Assembly: GCA_041180805.1 (NCBI GenBank)
Contig: JBEGQX010000211.1
Location: forward strand, 1 to 21,822
Reading direction: 5' to 3'
DNA from: JBEGQX01 sp041180805
GTDB lineage: Bacteria > Planctomycetota > Planctomycetia > Gemmatales > Gemmataceae
Length of the DNA: 21,822 nt
Shown piece by piece: positions 1 through 6,806 of this stretch. How positions within the stretch are numbered: the stretch's first letter is position 1; each line of letters starts with the position of its first letter. The notes beneath the pieces are model-generated. The model made no database searches and was not told where the DNA came from. It saw only the letters and a list, made by a program, of their open reading frames with translations. The position numbers and the translations under genes were made by a program.

Positions 1-2128
1 GTACAAGGACGATTGCCTCCCGGGAAAGGCCTTCTGGCGCAGCGGCCTTTGTGCCGCTGGAAAGATACTGGTAAACACCTTCAATCTGTTTTTTGGTGCT
101 ACCCTCAAGAATGTTATCAAAGAAAGTCATACCATTTGGCCATGGAGCCGGCATTCTTGTTCCGGGCCTAAAAGGTTGGGGGTTCAGCATGTATTTCTGG
201 AACCACCCATGCTTCAGTCGGGAAGTCATGGAGGTCAAATCCAACGCCTGAATTCCTTCTGCTTTTTGATTGTTAAAGGTATGGCACTTTACGCATCCCA
301 AAGCCTTGGTGCCCACCAGCAACCTTCCAGACGATTTCACCTTTGAAGGAGGATCCACAAAGGTAATTTCCTCTTCTGCGACCTGTGGGTCCGCCAAGGG
401 AAGGTTTTTGATCAGGTCTTGTACATTCCCATTTCCAAACTTGGGCATGCGGACAAGCATGTAAGGCCGCACCTTGGTGCCAGCTTCCAAAACCTGCTTT
501 AACCAGGCATCCGTAAGCTTTCCGCCAACACCAGTCAAGTGGGGTGGCAAACGTCCCTCATCACCCATTTCCGGCTGAGTCGTGACAAAGCTCGCATTTC
601 TGGAATCTTCACTGCCGCCAATCTTATCCCTCACATGACAGGAATAGCAATTCAGTGACAAAAAAGATTGATTTACCAAATCAGCGGGTGCAGGAGCGGC
701 TGGCTTTTTAGCCAAAGCACTTATAGCGGACCGGATCGCGGCCTTTTGACCGGCATCCAAAGGGTAAAAAGGAATCCCTTCCGGAGAATTTTCCGCAAGG
801 CAACCTTTTGCACCATCCAACTTTATGAGATCCTTGGATTTCTTTTGAGCAGCAATCTTTTTCCCATTGCTGGACAGATCATGGCAATTCGCACAACCTA
901 GATTCATAAAAAGGTCGCCACCCTTTTTTGCAAGCTCCAGGTCTGGGGTGAACCTTTTGACTACATCCTTGTTTTCTGGCTGCTTGCCCGGTTCGTTCTT
1001 CTCTGCGGATTTTTCATCGGGATGACACAATCCCGAGAGGGGCTGCCTGGCCAAGCCACGCCCTTCAATTTCAACGGACAGGGAATATTCACCGCCCCCA
1101 TTGAAAACACCCACAACAATCTTGTGTTCGCCTTTGTGGATTTCAACATTTTTTGAAACTATTGTATGGGGATGAATGCCATCATTTTCCAACACTAACT
1201 TGCCATCAATCCAGAGTTTTGATCCATCATCGCTTCCAAGGTGAAATGTGTATGTTCCTGCGGCATTTGCCTTAAACCAACCTTCAAAACGCAGGGCGCT
1301 ATCATTGGCCCTTTTTGCCAATTCCACATCAAAGCCCGAGGCCATTCCCTTTTCCACTGCCTTCAATTTTGAAAAATCTGGCAGCTTATCCCATTTGCCC
1401 TCGAAGTATTCATAATTTAAAACCTTTGCCAGCGGAGCTTCCCTGGCATTTTGCATCAGGTAACTTGCCACTGCGTGAGCTTCCTTGCGATCTTTAAGAA
1501 CCGTGGGCATTCTTCCAGAAGGCCGAACCTGGTGGGGGTTTTCCAAAAAACCTGTAAGGGAGGCCACCGTATATTTTTCTTCCAAGTTGCTCATGGGAAC
1601 CGAGCCGGGTAGTTGTTTTTCCACAGCTTTTGAATCACGGGGGGAATGGCACGCCACACAACCAGACTGGGCAAAAAGGTTCCTGCCCATGGCAATTTGC
1701 TTTGCATCCACAAACATTCGGCCTTCGGTGGCACCCTGCATGGCAAGAAAATGACCAAGTGCCAGAGCATTGGCTTCCCTAAGCGCGGAATTAGAACCCA
1801 ATCCAATGGATGGCATGCTGGAACCAGGCTTGGTTCCATGAGTGTCCAGCAGAAACTTTTGCAGATATTCGGGCTTAACTCGGCTTCCAACCTTATCCAA
1901 AACCGGCGCCTGCTTGGATGTCACCCAACCTTTTTCCAAGCCATTCATTCCATGGCAACTTGTGCAATTTAATTCGCCGATTAAAATCCTGCCCAATTGG
2001 GACTGATCCACTCCCTCCTGATTTGAAAACCGTTCATAGGCGCTAACCACAGGACGAACAGGGTGGTTTTCAGCATAGAACCCGCTGATATGTGCAAGCA
2101 CACCAATTAGTGCAAAAAAGTTATGCAT
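1..2128 (-). CDS. Secreted multihaem cytochrome c with embedded PA14 domain (3' end outside window)
   Basis: This frame is open from the ATG at 2128 to the left edge (709 codons seen), so the C-terminus is missing. An in-frame TAG lies five codons before the ATG, which fixes the start; no strong ribosome binding site is visible. Residues 1-19 form a signal peptide ending F-Y-A before E20. Five CXXCH haem-binding motifs are visible: CTSCH at 55-59, CVACH at 157-161, CANCH at 412-416, CYSCH at 494-498 and CVKCH at 612-616. Each is followed by a likely axial Met in a context such as SGRMP, VRMP or TRMP. Residues about 265-355 match a PA14 domain, with SDDGSKLWIDGK as its core. Several cytochrome c modules flanking a carbohydrate-binding-type PA14 domain is a known planctomycete arrangement. 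It probably acts in the periplasm in electron transfer, perhaps coupled to polysaccharide binding; the substrate is unknown. It lies downstream of the sigma/anti-sigma pair but behind a hairpin, so it may be transcribed separately. Confidence 0.88.
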   Translation of the reverse strand, partial: MHNFFALIGVLAHISGFYAENHPVRPVVSAYERFSNQEGVDQSQLGRILIGELNCTSCHGMNGLEKGWVTSKQAPVLDKVGSRVKPEYLQKFLLDTHGTKPGSSMPSIGLGSNSALREANALALGHFLAMQGATEGRMFVDAKQIAMGRNLFAQSGCVACHSPRDSKAVEKQLPGSVPMSNLEEKYTVASLTGFLENPHQVRPSGRMPTVLKDRKEAHAVASYLMQNAREAPLAKVLNYEYFEGKWDKLPDFSKLKAVEKGMASGFDVELAKRANDSALRFEGWFKANAAGTYTFHLGSDDGSKLWIDGKLVLENDGIHPHTIVSKNVEIHKGEHKIVVGVFNGGGEYSLSVEIEGRGLARQPLSGLCHPDEKSAEKNEPGKQPENKDVVKRFTPDLELAKKGGDLFMNLGCANCHDLSSNGKKIAAQKKSKDLIKLDGAKGCLAENSPEGIPFYPLDAGQKAAIRSAISALAKKPAAPAPADLVNQSFLSLNCYSCHVRDKIGGSEDSRNASFVTTQPEMGDEGRLPPHLTGVGGKLTDAWLKQVLEAGTKVRPYMLVRMPKFGNGNVQDLIKNLPLADPQVAEEEITFVDPPSKVKSSGRLLVGTKALGCVKCHTFNNQKAEGIQALDLTSMTSRLKHGWFQKYMLNPQPFRPGTRMPAPWPNGMTFFDNILEGSTKKQIEGVYQYLSSGTKAAAPEGLSREAIVLV

Positions 2129-2164
2129 GGCAATCTTGATCTATGGGTTGATAGAAAATCTTCC

Positions 2165-2189
2165 CCATCCATGATGTTTTCATGGATGG
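2165..2189 (-). other. Perfect hairpin in the leader of the cytochrome gene
   Basis: Two perfect 10-bp arms (2165-2174 and 2180-2189) enclose a 5-nt loop. The hairpin starts 37 bp before the cytochrome ATG and lies about 70 bp after the anti-sigma stop. No uridine run follows on either strand, so a standard intrinsic terminator is not supported. It could be an mRNA leader structure, a weak transcript end for the sigma/anti-sigma operon, or a protein-binding palindrome. Confidence 0.45.
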
Positions 2190-2222
2190 ACTTTAAGAAG
2201 ACATATTAAACAAGAAATTGGC

Positions 2223-2250
2223 TCATGCCATGAAAATCATGCCATGAAAA
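2223..2250. repeat. Perfect tandem duplication of a 14-bp palindromic unit
   Basis: The unit tcatgccatgaaaa occurs twice head to tail (2223-2236 and 2237-2250) with no mismatch. Each copy contains the 11-bp palindrome TCATG-C-CATGA, so two identical palindromes lie 14 bp apart. They sit in the 131-bp gap between the anti-sigma stop (2260) and the cytochrome start (2128). On the minus strand a weak ATGGCA/TAATAT promoter-like pair with a 17-bp spacer begins inside the repeat. Paired operator sites for the cytochrome gene are a reasonable guess; the regulator is unknown. Confidence 0.5.
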
Positions 2251-2259
2251 GAGGTGATA

Positions 2260-3255
2260 TCAGTCCTGATAGCCTGAAGGCCTGGAATGACTGGGACCAA
2301 GCACATGATCGAGCAAATGCCTGCCGGCCTGAACATGGCCTTCATCGTTTAGAAAAATATCGTCCTGGGTTATTCCCGACTTGCGGGCAGGCAACCAACG
2401 CACATGCCCCCCCACATGAAGCACATTCTGGCCGTTGCCTCCGTGGTTGGGGGAATTTTGCCTGGACAATCCATTGGTTTTATCGGCAAGCAAGGGAATG
2501 TGTTGATCCGATTCTCTCGTGAGGTGTTTTACCTTACCATCCACTTGATAACCGATGTTGTAGGCGTAATCTCCACCAGCCTCCCTGGCAAGTCGATCGT
2601 AACCGCGCCGGTCATTCTGGTTTTGAAACATGGCATGCAACTGATCAAGATTTGTTTCGCTGGGAAGCCTTTTGTTTCCATTGCCACACGCCACGGAATG
2701 CGAATCTGTCAACAAACCATGGTGCCTAAGTGAAGGAACAAAAACACCCGCAAAACTTCGGGGCCCCTTTTCCTCAACCTTGGGGAAAGATCCATCCGGT
2801 TGCAAGTTGGAATAATGGACAAAGGATTGATGAAACTGGTTTAAATTCTGGGCACATTGTTTGATTTCCGCATGATTTTTCATGCTTCCCAGCAGCGGAA
2901 AAAGAATTCCACCAGCCAGGATCATCAGGCTTGCTGCGACCAGTAAATCAAACCTGGTAATGGCAAGATGATGTGGCCCCCAGTGATTTTGAAATGCAAG
3001 TTTTGGAACGCCGGAAAAAGAGCGGGATTTTTCATTCCTGATTTTGGCAATTGTGTTCGCAGCTAAAAATACAGGTGGCACTGGTTCAGGCTTGTCAGCA
3101 GACAGGGGTTCCAAGGCATGGCGCACCACTTCCAATTGCACGACAGCCTCGGGATCCCTCTCCAGACGAGCCTCTACCTGCGCCACCTCGGCCGATTCCA
3201 TCAAATTCATAGCGTATCGCAAAAGTTGATCATCCATTGGAAAATCCTTATTCAT
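2260..3255 (-). CDS. Membrane anti-sigma factor with pseudopilin-like (DUF1559-like) outer domain
   Basis: A 331-residue protein whose start overlaps the end of the ECF sigma gene by 8 bp (ATGAATAA), the classic arrangement of a translationally coupled sigma/anti-sigma pair. Residues 7-72 resemble a short cytosolic anti-sigma domain (MDDQLLRY, then VEARLERDPEAV), without the HxxxCxxC zinc motif of ZAS proteins. One membrane helix spans about 102-123. After it come CAQNLNQFHQSF (134-145) and DGSFPK (154-159), which align with the segment just after the membrane helix of DUF1559 pseudopilins (C..NLKQ...ALHN...YFPT). Near the C-terminus, HGGNGQNVLHVGGHVRWL (271-288) resembles the H-X9-DG motif, but the Asp is Gly. 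The inferred role is to hold the sigma factor at the membrane and release it on an envelope signal. M7 (nt 3237), preceded by AAGGA, is an alternative start. The anti-sigma assignment rests mainly on synteny and topology. Confidence 0.75.
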   Translation of the reverse strand: MNKDFPMDDQLLRYAMNLMESAEVAQVEARLERDPEAVVQLEVVRHALEPLSADKPEPVPPVFLAANTIAKIRNEKSRSFSGVPKLAFQNHWGPHHLAITRFDLLVAASLMILAGGILFPLLGSMKNHAEIKQCAQNLNQFHQSFVHYSNLQPDGSFPKVEEKGPRSFAGVFVPSLRHHGLLTDSHSVACGNGNKRLPSETNLDQLHAMFQNQNDRRGYDRLAREAGGDYAYNIGYQVDGKVKHLTRESDQHIPLLADKTNGLSRQNSPNHGGNGQNVLHVGGHVRWLPARKSGITQDDIFLNDEGHVQAGRHLLDHVLGPSHSRPSGYQD

Positions 3256-3862
3256 TTTCCACCTGCAATTTTGCCCACGCTTCCTGAAATCGTTCGATTG
3301 CGGAATGCAACCTGGATTTCACAGTGCCCAATGGTATTTCAAGCACCTCGGAAATCTCCTGGTATTTTAGCTCCTGAAAATAGGCGAGTATCAGCACCTG
3401 CCTGAACTGTTCCGGTAAAGAATCCACCACTTTGCGAACCTGTTCTTTTTTTTCCTCTTCCATGGCCAGTCTGTCCGGCCGGTTCACGCTTGATTCCAAT
3501 CCCTCAAGAAGGTTGTTTTTCCCTTCCCCGGGATCTTGAGAGGAACTTTTATCCAGGCTGAGTGTCGTACGCCTTTTGCTTCTGCGAGTCTCATCAATTG
3601 CCAGATGGGTGGCTATCGAATAAAGCCAGGGGCGAAAAGTCTTTCCTTTTTCAAAGAGCCCCGCTTTTTGGTAAACCTGCATAAAACAATTTTGGAATAC
3701 ATCCTCGGCTTGGTTTCGGTTGTGCAAGTAGCGGTTCAAATATCCGAACAATTCCCCTTCATAACGATGAACCAGCTTTTCAAAGCCTTCGCCGTTTCCG
3801 GACCGAAACTGCTCAAAAAGCTCTTCGTCTGTTTTCTCGTTTTGAAGGGTTGTCTGAACCAC
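3248..3862 (-). CDS. ECF-type RNA polymerase sigma-70 factor
   Basis: A 204-residue extracytoplasmic-function sigma factor, directing RNA polymerase to an alternative promoter set. Region 2 covers about residues 26-98 (FEKLVHRYEGELFGYL, QAEDVFQNCFMQVYQ, FRPWLYSIATHLAIDETRR). Region 4 covers about 142-196 (DSLPEQFRQVLILAYFQELKY, then the recognition helix SEVLEIPLGTVKSRLHSA). A polar linker of about 45 residues joins them. The only standard start before region 2 is the GTG at 3862, with AGG four bases upstream; the frame stays open further upstream to a TAG but has no ATG, GTG or TTG there. The stop overlaps the anti-sigma start. metG lies 90 bp upstream in the same direction, so read-through or a promoter in the short gap are both possible. 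Targets and signal cannot be read from the sequence. Confidence 0.93.
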   Translation of the reverse strand: MVQTTLQNEKTDEELFEQFRSGNGEGFEKLVHRYEGELFGYLNRYLHNRNQAEDVFQNCFMQVYQKAGLFEKGKTFRPWLYSIATHLAIDETRRSKRRTTLSLDKSSSQDPGEGKNNLLEGLESSVNRPDRLAMEEEKKEQVRKVVDSLPEQFRQVLILAYFQELKYQEISEVLEIPLGTVKSRLHSAIERFQEAWAKLQVENE

Positions 3863-3904
3863 TCCGCCTGTACTCTCTACGAAGGTGGAATTAAAAAAGT
3901 TCTC

Positions 3905-3937
3905 TTCTGGATTGATAATTCTTGAAAAAATCCAGAA
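3905..3937 (-). other. Inverted repeat between metG and the sigma gene (possible terminator or operator)
   Basis: Perfect 9-bp arms (TTCTGGATT and its complement) at 3905-3913 and 3929-3937 enclose 15 bp. Read on the minus strand, the hairpin follows the metG stop and is followed six bases later by a run of six T. The stem is AT-rich and the T-run is offset, so an intrinsic terminator for metG would be weak. The site is also well placed to control the sigma gene, which starts 43 bp downstream. Confidence 0.35.
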
Positions 3938-3952
3938 TTGATATTTCTACCA

Positions 3953-5518
3953 CTATTTTTGGACTCTTGGAAGCAAAGGTTTGACCTTGCCACCCTCCAA
4001 CTCAGCGAGGATACGCAATTTGTTTGAAAATCCCCTGCCTTTGGCGATATCTTCAAAGCGTATTTCAGCCCATTTATGTTCAAAATCAAAGCTAGTGTAC
4101 AATTTTTCAGCCAACTTGGGCAAAAATGGCTTTAGCAGAATGGAAGTAATTCTCACACCTTCCACCAGTTGAATTAAAACTTCCTTCGCCTTTTCCTTGT
4201 CGGTTTTGACCAAAGTCCAGGGGGCGCTCTTGTCCGCATGCTGGTTGGCAACATCCAGAACTTCCTGCCATATTTTCTGAAGCGCCTGGTTATATTGGCA
4301 ACGCTCTATCAAATCCTTTACCTGCCCAACCAGTTCTTTCAAAGATTCCAATGGGAAGAGCATGGGAATGGAATCCGATATATTTTCCAGCATACCGTCA
4401 TAATTTTTACCAATAAGGCCCACCACCCTGCTAAACAGGTTACCAAGATTGTTCGCAAGATCGGAATTATAGAGGTCCACAAACCTTTGAAGGCTGAATT
4501 CACCATCACCCGGAAACGGGCATTCGCGCAAAAAGTAATAACGAAAAGCCTCTGCGCTAAACTTGGTGATGATATCCATGGGTTCTACCACATTACCCAA
4601 AGATTTGCTGATCTTTTGCACATCACCGGTTTCTTCATTTTTCACATAGACAAAACCATGCCCAAAAACCTTCTTAGGTGGAGCTATTCCCGCGGCAAAA
4701 CACATGGCTGGCCACAGCGCACAATGAAACCGGGTTATATCCTTCCCGATCACATGAAGGTCTGCCGGCCACCACTTATTGAACCTTTCCTCATCGGAAC
4801 CATAGCCGATTGCGGTGATGTAATTAAGCAGGGCGTCAAACCAGACATAAATGGTGAATTCGGGATCAAATGGCACCGGAATACCCCATGTTTGGCCCGA
4901 TCTGGTGATATTTACATCCTTCAACTCCGCCTGCACCAGAGAGATCACTTCATTGCGCCGGCTTTCCGGCTGAATAAACTCCGGGTTATCCTCGTAGAAT
5001 TTCAAGAGTTGGTTTTGGAATTTTGAAAGCGCAAAGTGGTAGCAGGGTTCCACTCTTTTTACCGCAGGCACCTTGTGAGATGGACAAACTTTGTTTTCAT
5101 CAAGTTCCTTTTCGGTTTTGAAAGCCTCGCATCCATCACAATACCAGCCTTCATAGCTACTTTTGTAAATGTAACCTGCATCAAAAACCTTCTGGATGAA
5201 AGCCTTGCAACCAGCATGGTGCCTTGGTTCGGAGGTTTGGATGAAATCATCGAAACTGATATCGAGCGCGCGCCAGACCTCCTTAAACTGATTTGCCATG
5301 TCATCGCAGTAAGACTTCGTTTCCTTCTGAAGCTCGGTGGCTCGCCTGGCAACCTTGATGGTATTTTCGTCATTACCCATGAGGAAGAAAACTTCCCTAC
5401 CATGCATACGCTGAAAACGAGCTTGAACATCGGCGCCAATTTTTTCAAAGGCTGTACCAATGTGAGGCCTGCTATTGGGATAATCGATGGCGGTGGTAAT
5501 GAAGAATTTGGAAGGCAT
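3953..5518 (-). CDS. metG: Methionyl-tRNA synthetase
   Basis: A 521-residue class I aminoacyl-tRNA synthetase that charges tRNA-Met in the cytosol. The ATP-binding HIGH-type motif is PHIGT (residues 18-22, with the last His replaced by Thr), and the KMSKS-type loop is KISKS at 302-306. A single zinc-knuckle-like insert uses C127, C130, C145 and H148 (CDGC, then CPSH). The conserved YVWFDALLNY (224-233) and HVIGKDI (255-261) segments complete the catalytic core, followed by an alpha-helical anticodon-binding domain. There is no C-terminal EMAP/Trbp111-type tRNA-binding domain, so this is a short form. The ATG at 5518 has AGGGG about nine bases upstream. It is divergent from the pseudopilin gene and upstream of the sigma gene. 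Confidence 0.97.
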   Translation of the reverse strand: MPSKFFITTAIDYPNSRPHIGTAFEKIGADVQARFQRMHGREVFFLMGNDENTIKVARRATELQKETKSYCDDMANQFKEVWRALDISFDDFIQTSEPRHHAGCKAFIQKVFDAGYIYKSSYEGWYCDGCEAFKTEKELDENKVCPSHKVPAVKRVEPCYHFALSKFQNQLLKFYEDNPEFIQPESRRNEVISLVQAELKDVNITRSGQTWGIPVPFDPEFTIYVWFDALLNYITAIGYGSDEERFNKWWPADLHVIGKDITRFHCALWPAMCFAAGIAPPKKVFGHGFVYVKNEETGDVQKISKSLGNVVEPMDIITKFSAEAFRYYFLRECPFPGDGEFSLQRFVDLYNSDLANNLGNLFSRVVGLIGKNYDGMLENISDSIPMLFPLESLKELVGQVKDLIERCQYNQALQKIWQEVLDVANQHADKSAPWTLVKTDKEKAKEVLIQLVEGVRITSILLKPFLPKLAEKLYTSFDFEHKWAEIRFEDIAKGRGFSNKLRILAELEGGKVKPLLPRVQK

Positions 5519-5642
5519 GGCAAAAGACCCCTGAAAGAAAATGCTCGAAAAGTAGTTTTAGGGGAAAATAACGAAAGTCAGAAGGTAAGAAAGCAAAAAG
5601 GGGTCATTAAAAAAGGAAAACGTTAAAAAACTGGGGAAAAGG

Positions 5643-5670
5643 TTGACACAGGCCTAAATAGCACTAAATT
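5643..5670 (+). promoter_or_regulatory. Candidate sigma-70-type promoter of the pseudopilin gene
   Basis: A perfect TTGACA (5643-5648) is separated by 16 bp from TAAATT (5665-5670, four of six matches to TATAAT). This places the transcription start near 5677, about 40 bp before the pseudopilin ATG. A TATCAT hexamer at 5674-5679 is another -10 candidate but lacks a partner at normal spacing. The assignment comes from consensus matching only. Confidence 0.5.
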
Positions 5671-5686
5671 AGTTATCATATGATTT

Positions 5687-5701
5687 TGAGACTCAGTCTC
5701 A
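5687..5701. promoter_or_regulatory. 15-bp 7-1-7 palindrome, Fur-box-like operator candidate
   Basis: TGAGACTCAGTCTCA is a perfect inverted repeat with 7-bp arms around one central base. It lies 18 bp before the pseudopilin ATG and just downstream of the predicted transcription start. The 7-1-7 geometry and the TGAGA/TCTCA ends resemble Fur-family operators (consensus TGATAATNATTATCA, with TGAGAAT-type variants). Binding here would block transcription. Other dimeric repressors, or an RNA hairpin in the leader, would also fit. Confidence 0.45.
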
Positions 5702-5719
5702 TTAATTGAGGTGCCTTTT

Positions 5720-6727
5720 ATGTTCCGGTTTCCATCACGTAAGGCTTTTACCCTTATCGAGTTGCTTGTCGTTATCGCCATCATTGCCATCCTTATTGGG
5801 CTATTGCTTCCTGCGGTTCAAAAGGTGCGCGAGGCTGCCGCTAGGATGTCTTGCTCGAACAATCTAAAACAAATTGGCCTCGCCCTTCATAATCATGAAG
5901 CTACCTACCAGTACTTCCCTACCGCTGGCTCTTATCCCATTTCCACGCCACCCTCCACCAGAACTGCTACTTCATGGTCCGTTCAGGCTTTGCTGCTTCC
6001 TTTCATCGAACAGGAAAACCTTCAGCGCCTTATCAATTTTTCCATGGACTATAATCTTCAACCAAATGTTTCAGGCCAGAAGGTAAATACTTATGTTTGC
6101 CCCAGCGAACCTAAGGCGGTTTTAAGAACCGGTAATCCTCCACATTTCCCACTTAACTATGCCGCCAACATGGGTTCTTGGATGGTTTTTAATCCCTCTC
6201 CGGGCAATCCAAACGGCATTGGGGGGGACGGCGCTTTCCCCGTGGGGCAGAAACTTCGCATCAATGAATTTACGGATGGCACAAGCCAGACAATTGCCTT
6301 CGCCGAAGTAAAGGCGTACACACCTTACCTTCGGGATGGAGCAAATCCTTCGGCCTTGAATGCACCGGTTCCAACCAGCACAAGCCAGATTTCAGGTTTT
6401 GGTGGTTCCTTCAAAGTGGATACAGGCCACACAGAATGGGTCGATGCCAGAGTTCATCAGACAGGATTCACTTTTACTTTTACCCCAAACACAAAAGTTG
6501 CCCATATAGATTCTGGAACAACCTATGACGTTGATTTTAATTCTTCCAGAGAAGGAAACGCCACAAACACCATGACTTATGCTGCCGTAACCACCCGAAG
6601 CCACCATACTGGTGGAGTGAATGCGGTATTCATGGATGGCTCGGTAAAAATGATTCCCAATAGCATCAGCCTTGCCATTTGGCGCGCCATGGGTACCCGG
6701 TCTAATAATGATTTAGTGTCAGAGTAG
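5720..6727 (+). CDS. DUF1559 pseudopilin with H-X9-DG motif
   Basis: A 335-residue protein of the DUF1559 family, which is greatly expanded in planctomycetes and built like a type II secretion or type IV pseudopilin. The N-terminus MFRFPSRKA-FTLIELLVV is a prepilin leader and class III signal sequence; the residue before the cleavage site is Ala instead of the usual Gly. The hydrophobic helix runs to about residue 30, then VQKVREAAARMSCSNNLKQI. The C-terminal H-X9-DG motif is H296 with D306-G307. A longer reading from a GTG at 5711 is possible, but the ATG at 5720 is preferred: GAGGTG (5707-5712) sits seven bases before it, and it gives the standard short leader. The molecular role of DUF1559 proteins is not established; extracellular or envelope assembly is inferred from the fold. 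It is the only plus-strand gene here and is closed by its own terminator. Confidence 0.95.
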   Translation: MFRFPSRKAFTLIELLVVIAIIAILIGLLLPAVQKVREAAARMSCSNNLKQIGLALHNHEATYQYFPTAGSYPISTPPSTRTATSWSVQALLLPFIEQENLQRLINFSMDYNLQPNVSGQKVNTYVCPSEPKAVLRTGNPPHFPLNYAANMGSWMVFNPSPGNPNGIGGDGAFPVGQKLRINEFTDGTSQTIAFAEVKAYTPYLRDGANPSALNAPVPTSTSQISGFGGSFKVDTGHTEWVDARVHQTGFTFTFTPNTKVAHIDSGTTYDVDFNSSREGNATNTMTYAAVTTRSHHTGGVNAVFMDGSVKMIPNSISLAIWRAMGTRSNNDLVSE

Positions 6728-6756
6728 TAGCAGACTCTGCTCGATTTCCCTTGATA

Positions 6757-6797
6757 GTAAAAGGGCATGTGACAAGTCACTGCCCTTTTACTTTTTT
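6757..6797 (+). terminator. Intrinsic terminator of the pseudopilin gene
   Basis: Ten-bp arms gtaaaagggc (6757-6766) and gcccttttac (6782-6791) are perfectly complementary. The stem continues inward with GTGAC/GTCAC after one bulged base. Six T follow at 6792-6797. It lies 30 bp after the pseudopilin stop and 10 bp from the convergent polX stop. The minus-strand reading has no T-run after the stem, so it should act mainly on the plus strand. Confidence 0.88.
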
Positions 6798-6806
6798 ACA
6801 GTGCTC

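Noticed and set aside
1591..1890. 99-codon minus-strand frame within the cytochrome gene
   Set aside because: It is in a different frame from the continuous cytochrome reading, which carries the haem motifs across this stretch.
2165..2189. Standard intrinsic terminator for the sigma/anti-sigma operon
   Set aside because: The hairpin is perfect but no T-run follows on either strand.
4238..5026. 262-codon plus-strand open frame opposite metG
   Set aside because: It mirrors metG codon structure and contains nothing recognisable; it is a shadow of the real gene.
5036..5626. 196-codon plus-strand open frame opposite metG
   Set aside because: It lies almost entirely antisense to a clear metG catalytic domain, shows no family features, and has no ribosome binding site.
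5711..5719. GTG start for the pseudopilin
   Set aside because: It overlaps the GAGGTG ribosome binding site of the ATG at 5720, which gives the usual short prepilin leader.
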